Assembly (NCBI GenBank): GCA_019359015.1 | Contig: JAHHID010000015.1 | Span: 44,213 to 108,212 of the forward strand | Reading direction: 5' to 3' | DNA from: Spirirestis rafaelensis WJT71-NPBG6 | GTDB taxonomy: Bacteria > Cyanobacteriota > Cyanobacteriia > Cyanobacteriales > Nostocaceae | DNA: 64,000 nucleotides | In this document: piece after piece, positions 1-9,700 of the stretch | Position numbering within the stretch: position 1 is the first letter of the stretch | Layout: every line of letters starts with the position of its first letter | Notes under the pieces: generated by a model | The model's input: the letters and a program-made list of their open reading frames with translations, nothing else | Database searches by the model: none | What the model was told of the DNA's origin: nothing | Translations under genes and position numbers: made by a program

Positions 1-2037
1 CAAAAGGTCTTGGACATCTTTTTCTGGAAGTGGAATTGCCAGCATACTTCCTGTGGGCAACTGTTGCATAAGCTGTCCCCTTGTTGCCACAACAGCCAAC
101 GCATCTTCCAGGGAAAACACACCTGCAATAGTTGCTGCTACATATTCCCCAATGCTGTGACCAATCATCGCTTCTGGACGCACTCCCCATTCAATCCACA
201 ATTGCGCTAAGGCATATTCAATAACAAACAATACTGGCTGGGTGAGCGCAGTTTGTTGTAGTTGTTGAGAAGCAACTTCGGTATTTTCTGTGGGATAAAC
301 TATATGGCGGATATCAAGATTAAGGTAAGGTTGGAGAATCTTGGCACAAGTATCTACATAATTGCGAAATGTGGGTTCAACTTCATACAATTCCCGTGCC
401 ATATTTACGTATTGCGCTCCTTGTCCAGAAAACATAAAGATAACTGGACAATGACTGGAACCTTTTTGGTATGTAAAAGAACCTTCTAAGTCTGGATTAT
501 TCAGTAATTTTCTTGCATCATCCAGGTTGCGGCAAACTACCATACGACGATGCTCAAAAGCCCAACGACCAACTTGTAAAGTATGAGCTACATCAGGTAG
601 GTTAATATCAGGATGTTGCTGGAGGTGAGCAACTAAATTTGCGGTAGTAGTTTCTAGGGCTGTACTAGTTTTGGCTGAGAGCAACAACAATTGCCAAGGA
701 CGAGAGCTACTAAAAGATTCAAGTACTGGAGCTTCTTCTAAAATGACATGGGCATTAGTCCCTCCAATACCAAAAGAACTAACACCTGCTCTGCGAGGAA
801 TGCTATTATGAGTTTTCCATTCCGACAACTTAGTATTAACGTAGAAAGGACTGTTAGCAAAATCAATTTGCGGGTTCGGCTCCTGAAAGTGCAAACTAGA
901 AGGTATTTGTTGATGTTTGAGAACTTGAACGGTTTTAATTAAGCCAGTTACACCAGCAGCTGTATCCAGATGTCCAATATTGGTCTTTACTGAAGCGATC
1001 GCACAAAAGCCTTTTTTGTCTGTGCTAGCACGAAAAGCTTGTGTCAGAGCCTTGATTTCAATTGGGTCTCCTAACTGAGTTCCCGTACCGTGTGTTTCTA
1101 TATAAGCGATCGTCTCAGGTTCGACTCCAGCCAAGGCAAGAGCTTCTAAAATAACTTCCCTTTGTCCGTTAACACTGGGGGCTGTATATCCTACCTTTAA
1201 AGAACCATCATTATTGATAGCTGAACCTTTAATTATCGCATGAATAAAGTCACCATCGGTAATGGCATCATCTAATCTTTTCAAAACTACTACACCTAAA
1301 CCATTGCCGTCATTAGTTCCTTTTGCCTTGGCATCAAAAGCTCGGCAATGTCCGTCAGGAGACTTAATTCCTCCTTCTTGATAGTAATAACCTGTTTTTT
1401 GCGGAACTCTAATTGAAACACCACCAGCTAAAGCGATATCACTTTCACCATTCAATAAACTTTGACAGGCTAAGTGGACAGTAACCAACGATGTAGAACA
1501 AGCTGTCTGGATATTAATGCTAGGTCCTCTGAGGTTTAATTTGTAGGAAATGTGAGTAGATAAGAAATCTTTGTCATTTCCCAGCAAAATTTGAAAGTTG
1601 TCTGCTGATTCAATTAATTCTCGGTTGGAATATAAATTAGAAAGCAGGTAATTACTGGCAGCAACACCAGCGAAAACACCAATTTGACCATCATAGGTTT
1701 GCGAGCTGTAACCAGCATTTTCTAGAGCCTCCCAAACACATTCTATAAAAAGACGCTGTTGTGGGTCGGTAATTTCGGCTTCTCTCGGAGAAAAGCCAAA
1801 AAATGCAGCATCAAATAACTCTATATTTTCTAGCACACCTTGCGCTTTGACATAACTGGGGTCATTCAGCAATGCTGGATTTACCCCAGCAGATAGTATT
1901 TCTTCATCCGTGAAAAAAGAAATAGACTCTACCCCATCTCGGATGTTTTGCCAAAATTTATCGACGTTATTCGCTCCCGGAAAACGTCCTGCCATACCAA
2001 CAATAGCTATTTGGTCTTTATCACTTAACATATTCAT
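1..2037 (-). CDS. Type I polyketide synthase, KS-AT portion (partial, runs off left edge)
   Basis: This gene starts at an ATG at 2037 and stays open to position 1, so only its N-terminal 679 residues are visible. The first domain is a ketosynthase with the active-site motif TACSTS, the ETHGTGT histidine motif and a later NIGHLD-type motif. An acyltransferase follows, with GHSIGE at the nucleophile serine near the window edge. The start MNMLSDKDQIAIVGMAGRFPG closely resembles the PKS start at 32879, so the two PKS genes are siblings. It lies 23 bp after the decarboxylase gene and is the next enzyme after the beta-Ala/Ala NRPS in a colinear reading. It should extend the chain by one malonate-derived unit. 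Reductive domains, ACP and any thioesterase must lie outside the window. AT specificity cannot be judged because the HAFH/YASH region is not included. Confidence 0.93.
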   Translation of the reverse strand, partial: MNMLSDKDQIAIVGMAGRFPGANNVDKFWQNIRDGVESISFFTDEEILSAGVNPALLNDPSYVKAQGVLENIELFDAAFFGFSPREAEITDPQQRLFIECVWEALENAGYSSQTYDGQIGVFAGVAASNYLLSNLYSNRELIESADNFQILLGNDKDFLSTHISYKLNLRGPSINIQTACSTSLVTVHLACQSLLNGESDIALAGGVSIRVPQKTGYYYQEGGIKSPDGHCRAFDAKAKGTNDGNGLGVVVLKRLDDAITDGDFIHAIIKGSAINNDGSLKVGYTAPSVNGQREVILEALALAGVEPETIAYIETHGTGTQLGDPIEIKALTQAFRASTDKKGFCAIASVKTNIGHLDTAAGVTGLIKTVQVLKHQQIPSSLHFQEPNPQIDFANSPFYVNTKLSEWKTHNSIPRRAGVSSFGIGGTNAHVILEEAPVLESFSSSRPWQLLLLSAKTSTALETTTANLVAHLQQHPDINLPDVAHTLQVGRWAFEHRRMVVCRNLDDARKLLNNPDLEGSFTYQKGSSHCPVIFMFSGQGAQYVNMARELYEVEPTFRNYVDTCAKILQPYLNLDIRHIVYPTENTEVASQQLQQTALTQPVLFVIEYALAQLWIEWGVRPEAMIGHSIGEYVAATIAGVFSLEDALAVVATRGQLMQQLPTGSMLAIPLPEKDVQDLL

Positions 2038-2060
2038 CACCAAAAACCTTTTTACTCTAC

Positions 2061-3695
2061 TCAAATAGCTTGAGCAATTTGAATCTGGTCATTTAAAACT
2101 GCGTCAATATCTTCTTCAGTAGTTAACGGATTGGCAATGACTGCACGCAAAGCAATAATAGAAGTTTCTTTGCCAAAACTAGTAGCTGTTTTTGTCGTCC
2201 GCGAGATAAAACTTCGACCAATTTGGCGCTGCATTTTTTGCAAGCGTTCATTAAATTGATTTATTAGTTGATTGTCTATTTCCGTTAATTGCTTTTTGCT
2301 AACTAGCTCTCTCAATTGCTCCGGAATATAACGATAAATTAACAGATTAGTATCAGGTTCTGCTAATAACTGAAACTCGGACATCGAACAGATACGATCT
2401 GCCATATATTTAGTTTTCCGAATTCCTTCATCAATTAAAAATTCGTATCCCTTAAGTCCGATAAGATTTAGCCCAGCATGTAAAAATAAAGCCATACCGG
2501 GTCGAGAACCTTCTAAAGCGCGTTTCCCTAAATCGAATGACCCTTTACGCATCGTGTAGCTTGCTTGCTTTTCGATCGCAGAAGCAAGCTGCGGATCGCG
2601 TAGCAAAACCATACCAATACCCATTGGCAAGTATAATTGTTTATGTCCGTCAATCGTTACAGAATCAGCCCGTTCAATACCAGCAAGCTTGTGGCGATGT
2701 TGTTGAGAAAAAATGAGTGGACCACCCCAAGCTGCATCTACATGAAAATGAACTTGAGCGTGTTGTGCAATGTCTGCAATTTCTGCCAGGGAATCTAGCC
2801 CACCAGAGTCTGTAGTGCCAGCAACACCAACAATCGCAATAATTAGGAGATTTTGGGCATGACAGTTAGCAACAGCTTTTTGCAGTGCGTCTATGTTAAC
2901 TCGATTGTGGCGATCGCTCGGAATTCTGATTAAACTATCTGTACCAATTCCCATCAAATCCGCAGCTTTATCAAACGAGTAATGCATCAACTCTGAGCCA
3001 ATAACCACTGCACCTTTGTAGCCATAAAAATCTAAGGCTGCTGCTAAACCTGCTTTTTCTACACCAAGAAATTCATCTTTCGCTTTTAGAGAGGCATTTC
3101 TAGCGCACCAAAGCGCTGTAATATTTGCCACTGTCCCCCCAGAAACCAAAATTCCCAATGTACTTTGGTTGTTTTGAATATGTTGAGCGTAGAAATTCTC
3201 AGAAAAATTGTAGACCAATCGATGCAACATCGCTAAAGCTTCACGTTCACAGAAGCTCAAAGCTTTAGCTGTCTCTATTTTAACAGCATTTTGATTCATT
3301 GCTGTCATCAGTTTTGCCAAAGGACGTACAAAAGAAGGCAGCGCAGAGGTCATGTGACCGATAAATCTCGGCGAAGATGTGTGTATTGAATGAGCAACAA
3401 CATGATTGCCTAAATATTGAAAATAGCTTTCAACATCAGCAGGTTGAATCGGTATTTGGCTATCAGAGAATTTTCTCAATATCAAGTCTAAATCTATATC
3501 CGAATTAGAATCAATACTAGTTAAAAAATCTTCCGAAAAATCGTTAATTACTCCATCAATCTGTTCTTCTATAGAGCTTGCTTGACTAGATGAAGCAAAT
3601 AGTTGCATCACTTTTCCACCAATTTCACAAGGCAATACTTGCTCAGTTTCCAAAAAGTAATTTTGTTTTAGCATCTCTTTTTTGCTTAATGTCAT
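2061..3695 (-). CDS. PLP-dependent decarboxylase, probable aspartate 1-decarboxylase (PanP-like), supplying beta-alanine
   Basis: This is a 544-residue group II PLP-dependent decarboxylase. The HVDAAWGG motif (about residue 320) holds the PLP-stacking aspartate, and DGHKQLYLPMG (about 350) holds the Schiff-base lysine. The long N-terminal extension and overall length resemble the PanP-type pyridoxal-dependent aspartate 1-decarboxylases rather than the roughly 460-residue glutamate decarboxylases. Family assignment is from recognition, not a search. Its place is telling: 49 bp downstream of an NRPS gene whose first A domain reads as beta-alanine specific, and 23 bp upstream of a PKS gene. I infer that it makes beta-alanine from aspartate for that module. 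Alternatives are 2,4-diaminobutyrate or another amino-acid decarboxylase. Cyanobacteria usually make beta-alanine with pyruvoyl PanD, so a dedicated PLP enzyme inside a cluster is notable. Confidence 0.8.
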   Translation of the reverse strand: MTLSKKEMLKQNYFLETEQVLPCEIGGKVMQLFASSSQASSIEEQIDGVINDFSEDFLTSIDSNSDIDLDLILRKFSDSQIPIQPADVESYFQYLGNHVVAHSIHTSSPRFIGHMTSALPSFVRPLAKLMTAMNQNAVKIETAKALSFCEREALAMLHRLVYNFSENFYAQHIQNNQSTLGILVSGGTVANITALWCARNASLKAKDEFLGVEKAGLAAALDFYGYKGAVVIGSELMHYSFDKAADLMGIGTDSLIRIPSDRHNRVNIDALQKAVANCHAQNLLIIAIVGVAGTTDSGGLDSLAEIADIAQHAQVHFHVDAAWGGPLIFSQQHRHKLAGIERADSVTIDGHKQLYLPMGIGMVLLRDPQLASAIEKQASYTMRKGSFDLGKRALEGSRPGMALFLHAGLNLIGLKGYEFLIDEGIRKTKYMADRICSMSEFQLLAEPDTNLLIYRYIPEQLRELVSKKQLTEIDNQLINQFNERLQKMQRQIGRSFISRTTKTATSFGKETSIIALRAVIANPLTTEEDIDAVLNDQIQIAQAI

Positions 3696-3744
3696 TTGAT
3701 GAGTGTAGATACAAACTTAAATTTCTAATACTTTATTCGGCTAA

Positions 3745-6700
3745 TTAATCCGATACGCCTTTTTGCTTTCTTGTTGTTCGATATTCTTGTCTAGCTTGTT
3801 TTCGGCGTTGCACTGAAGTTGTCCTATTTTCCAGCCGATGATAATCTGGGATAATAATTGTTTCTTCGCACTCATCCTGACCAAGATATCTAGCCAGGTG
3901 ACTTATAGTCGGATATTGAAACATTTCAATCAAGGCAAAATCTCGCTGAAATATTTTTTGCAACTTGCTATGAACCTGAACCAAGAGCAATGAATGACCA
4001 CCGAGTTCAAAGAAATTATCATGAATTCCTACATCCTCAACTTGGAGAAATTCTTGCCAAATATTAGCGATCGCTTGTTCTATCTTTGTTTGGGGTGGCT
4101 GATAAACTGCTGACAATTTGGGACGTGCTGTATCAAGTGCAGGAAGCGCTTTGCGATTAACTTTACCATTGGGTGTTAGTGGTAGTGCTTCTAATATCAC
4201 AAAAGCTGCTGGTAGCATATAGTTAGGTAGCTTTGACTCTAAAAAGCGGCGCAGTTCGCTAGTTGTAAGTGTTTGCTTTGTTTGAGGAACTACATAGGCT
4301 ACTAAACTTTGAGAATCTGCTTCATCAGAGCGAACTATAACTACAGTTTCTCGCACTGCTGGGTATTGGCTGATGGCTGCTTCAATTTCTCCGAGTTCAA
4401 TGCGGAAACCACGTATTTTTACTTGGTGGTCGATGCGACCGATATATTCTATCTCTCCATTGGGCAAATAACGTGCTAAATCTCCTGTTTTGTACAACCG
4501 TTCTCCTGGTTGGTTGCTATAAAGATTGGGAATAAACTTAGCAGCTGTGATTTCAGGTTGATTGAGATAACCACGAGCTAAACCTGCACCACCAATATAT
4601 AGTTCACCTGGTACACCCACAGGAACGGGTTGTAAGTTTTTATCTAACAGATATATTTGGGTATTGCTAATAGGACGACCAATCGGCGGAATACTGTTAG
4701 CGTTTTTCTCTATTAACGCAAATGTTGAATAAGTTGTATCTTCTGAAGGACCGTACAAGTTGAAAATCTGTTGTATATTATCTTGTTGATAAAGTTGTTC
4801 TACAAGTTTTTTGCTCAGTGCTTCACCAGCTATATTAATTGTGTTTACTGAAGTTGGAATGGCGTTAGTCCTTAATAATTGTGCGATCGCACTAGGGACT
4901 GTATTAATTAAAGTTACACCCGATGTAGATAAATTGGACAAATGTAGTGCATTCTCGATCAAGATGACCTTGCCACCGCAACTTAGAGGAACAAAGATCT
5001 CAAAAACCGACAGGTCGAAGCAAATCGAGGTTGATGCCAAAACTCCTTTCGTAGCTTCAGGAGTAAAGATTTTTTTCGCCCAATCCAACATTGCAACTGT
5101 GCTACCGTGTTCAATTGCTACACCCTTGGGTTTACCAGTCGAGCCAGAGGTATAAATAATATAAGCCAAGTTACTACTATTTACCTGAGTCAGCAAATTT
5201 TCCTTAGTTTGTTGGGCATTTGCCTGCCACTCAGAATCTAAACAAACAACTTTGGCTTCGTGTTCGGGCATTGTTTCCACCAAATGCTGCTGAGTTAGCA
5301 GCACTGGCATTTGAGCATCTTCTAATATCAACGCCAAGCGTTCTTTGGGATAACCTGGATCTAGCGGTACATATGCACCACCCGCTTTGAGGATGCCCAA
5401 AAGTCCGATAAGCATGTCGAGCGATCGCTCGATACAAATTCCTACTAGTACCTCTGGTTCGACTCCCAAAGAACGCAAATAATCTGCTAATTGATTGGCT
5501 CTGGCATTTAGTTGACTATAAGTCAGTGATTGATTTTCAAACACCACTGCTACAGCATCGGGTGTTTTTTCAACTTGCTTTTCAAATAAATGATGAATGC
5601 ATTGGTTGTGTTGATAATCAGCTTGAGTATCATTCCACTCAAGGTGCATTTGCTGCTCGGTTTGAGTCAAAATAGGCAAGTTTGAGAGTTGCTCATCGGG
5701 ATTGGCAACAATGCTTAAGAGCAAAATTTGCAAATGTCCAGCCATCCGACTGATAGTACTTTGCTCGAATAAATCGCTATTGTATTCGAGACTGCCAACA
5801 AGTCCTTGTGCTGTTTCCACCATTTCCAAGGTTAAATCAAACTTTGCAGTCTGACTCTGAGAATCTATGGGAGTTAAGGTTAAACCAGGCAACTCTAAGG
5901 GTGACATCGGAGCATTTTGAAAAACAAACATCACCTGGAATAAAGGTGTATAACTCAAATCTCGCTGCGGTTGGAGAATTTCTACTAATTGCTCAAAGGG
6001 TAAATCTTGGTGAGCATAAGCTGACAAAGTGCCTGAGCGCACCCGACGCAGCAATTCTCGGAAACTGGGGTTAACAGATAAATCAGTCCGCAAAACTAAA
6101 GTATTGACAAAAAAGCCAATTAGCCCCTCTATTTCTGCTCGGTTGCGGTTGGCGATCGGCGAACCGACTATAATATCTTCGCTCTGTGTGTAGCGGTGCA
6201 GTAATATCTTAAAAGCTGCCAACAGAGTCATAAACAAAGTGCTACCTTCCTGTTGGCTTAAACTTTTCAGGGCAAAAGATAGCTCCTGGGATAAATTGAA
6301 AGAATAGGTAGCACCACCGAAAGTCTGAATAGCTGGTCGTGGGTGGTCAGTAGGTAGCTCAAGTATCGCCGGCGCACCATCCAACTGTTGTTGCCAAAAA
6401 GAAAGCTGAGATTTTAATACTTCTCCTTGTAGCGCTAGCCGCTGCCAAGCTGCAAAGTCTGCGTACTGTATTGGTAATTCCAAAAGAGGTGTTCGCGTAG
6501 CGTCTCGCAGAGAAGCTTGCCCATTAGAAAATGCTTGATAAAATGCTGCTACCTCACGCACCAACACATTTATTGACCAACCATCAGCAGCAATATGGTG
6601 CATGGTCAATAGTACTACATGCTTTTGTTCTTCAAGACACAGTAGTTTCACTCGCAGCAACGGGTCACATTCGAGGTCAAAAGGTTGTTGTGCTTCGACC

Positions 6701-9700
6701 AATGCTTGTTGTCTGACTTCGGCTTTTTTTTCAGCAAAAGGTAACTCCCTCAAATCAAGCACTGGCAACAATAGCGGTGTCTCTGATGATATAACTGCCA
6801 CGGGTCGCCCTTCAACTGCTTTAAAATTAGTTCGCAAGGCTTCGTGACGGTGCAAAATTTCGTTGAAACTCTGTTCTAATGCAGCTAAATTTAGTTCTCC
6901 CTCTAAGCTAACAGCAGCAGAAATGTTGTAAAAGGGATTGTTTGGCTCTAACTGCGTCAGGAACCATAACCGCTGCTGGGCAAACGATAAAGGTAACTCT
7001 TCTAACCGTGAAATCCGCTCAATGGGTGGTGTCTCTAATTTTAAACCTGCTTTGGTAGCTCTTTCAATGTCTTTGGCTAGTCTGGCTACTGTTGGTTCCT
7101 CAAATAAACGTCGCAAGGGAATCTCTACCTGAAAAACCTGCCGCACCTTGGAAATGACACGAGTTGCCAGAAGGGAATGTCCTCCCAACTCAAAAAAGTT
7201 GTTGTGAATGCCTACTTTCTCAATGGCAAGTACATCTGCCCAGATTCCTGCTAATATTTCTTCTATTTGTGTGGCTGGAACCACAAAGTTAGATTCCAGT
7301 ATTAGTTGTGTTAGGTCGGGTAGTGGCAGTGCTTGACGGTTTATTTTACCATTAGGTGTCAAAGGCATCGCCTCTAACATCACAACCGTCGGCATCATGT
7401 AGTTTGGTAGCTTTGACTCTAAAAAGCGGCGCAATTCGCTAATTGTAAGTGTTTGCTTTGTTTGAGGAACTACATAGGCTACTAAACTTTGAGAATCTGC
7501 TTCATCAGAGCGAACTATAACTACAGTTTCTCGCACTGCTGGGTGTTGGCTGATGGCTGCTTCAATTTCTCCGAGTTCAATGCGGAAACCACGTATTTTT
7601 ACTTGGTGGTCGATGCGACCGATGTATTCTATCTCTCCATTGGGCAGATAACGAGCTAAGTCTCCAGTCTTATAAAGACAACTTCCTTCTGCCTTTTCAA
7701 ACGGGTTGGGGATAAATTTTTCTGCTGTTAGTTCGGGACTATTTAAATAGCCCCGTGCTAGTTGATCGCCACCTACATATATCTCACCAGGTACGCCCAC
7801 AGGAACAGGTTGTCTGCTTGCATCGAGTATATATATCTGCGTATTGGCGATCGCGCGACCAATTAAAATCCGCTCACATACGGCTGTTTCCGGTGTCAAA
7901 CTGTAGCAAGTAACATCCGCAGATACCTCTGACGAACCGTAAACGTTTAACAAGGTACTATCCGGCAAACTCTGCCGAAATTGTAGAACCAGGTCTATTG
8001 GCAGTGCTTCACCACTACTAGTCCATAACTTCAATTTGGGTAGCTGCAACTGTAAAATATCGTATGTATTCAACAATACACGCAATAAAGAGGGAACAAG
8101 TACTAAGCGTGTTACATTGTTGCGGGCAAGAGTAGCTACTAACTGGTGTGGGTCTTGGACAATTTTATCGGGTATGATAACTGTGGTTACTCCTTGAAGT
8201 AAAGTCCCAAAGATTTCCCACACTGAATCCACGAAGTTTAAAGATGTTTTTTGGCAACAAATTTCTTTTTCCCCAAAAGGATAATTTTGCCACATCCAGT
8301 GAAAGCGATTGATAGCACCTTTATGCAGACCAAAAACTCCCTTGGGTTTACCTGTAGAACCAGAGGTATAAATAACGTAAGCTAGGTTGTCAACTTCTGA
8401 AATATTGAGGGGGTTATTTTGGCTTTGTTGGGCAATGACATCCCAGTTGTCCAGACAAACTACCTTGGCATCATGTTGGGGAAGTTTTTCTAGTAACTGC
8501 TCGTGAGTTAGCAGTACTGACACTTGAGAATCTTGTAACATGAAAGCTAAACGTTCTTGCGGATAGCTAGGGTCTAAAGGTACATAAGCACCACCAGCTT
8601 TGAGAATTCCCAATAATCCGACGATCGCATCAAGCGATCGCTCTAGGCAAATTCCCACCAATACTTCTGGTTTTACTTGGAGTTTTCGCAGGTAGCACGC
8701 TAGTTGATTAGCTTTTGCATTTAGTTCGCGGTAGGTTAGTTGTTTATCCTCAAATACTATTGCTATAGCATCGGGTGTTGCTTCTACTTGAGACTCAAAC
8801 AGTTCGTGGATGCATTTTTCTTGGGGATACTCAGCTTGAGTATCATTCCACTCTAATAGTTGCTGCCGTTCTGCTCTTGTTAATAGTGATAACTCCTCTA
8901 AGCGTTGGTACGGGTTGGCAACCATGCTTTCTAATAGTGTTTGCAAGTGTCCTAACATCCGGTTGATGCTGACAACATCGAAGCGATCGCTCTCTTGGTA
9001 AGCAATTTTAAATAACAATTCATTGCTTGGGATAATACTTAGAGTTAAAGGATAGTTAGTCTTTTCAAATCCCTGGTAATTCTTAATTTCGACGTTTAAA
9101 TCTAACTTTTTCAATCCTGCATCTATAGGATAATTTTCAAACACCAAAATACTTTCAAATAAAGGCAAACCGGAAGGAATTTCACTCCATTTCTGTATAT
9201 CCACCAAAGGTGTATATTCGTACTGACGCGCTTCGACTTGTTGAGCTAAAAGTTGTTGCAACCAAGGCAATAATTCTTGTTTAGGACTTACTTGCACCCT
9301 AACTGGCAATGTGTTGATAAACAACCCAATCATTGACTCGGCATTGACTAAACCAGGAGGACGACCGGAAACTATAGCCCCAAAAACAATGTCTTGTTCA
9401 CCACTGTAACGACTCAGCAGCAGCGTCCAAGCTGCCTGCACCAAGGTATTTAGAGTAAGTTGATGCTGTTTGACAAACAAGTTAATAGCAGCAGTTGTGG
9501 CAGGAGATAATTTGAGTTCTTGTTTTCTGTAACTTTGTTCTTGCCCTGTAACCGAATTAATTCCTAATTGAATGGGAGATGTAAAACCCGCAAGTGTCTT
9601 TTGCCAAAAAACCTCTGCTTGGGAAATATCTTGTTCTTGTAACCAAGCAATGTAATCCCGATAGGGACGGGGTAAACTTAAGTAAAGATTTTCGCTCTTT

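Noticed and set aside
1..2037. Absence of a thioesterase as an unusual release mechanism
   Set aside because: The last PKS gene runs off the window, so a release domain may simply lie outside.
2061..3695. Glutamate decarboxylase as the name for the 544-residue enzyme
   Set aside because: Length and N-terminal region fit the PanP-like group better, and the beta-Ala A domain next door supports aspartate decarboxylation.
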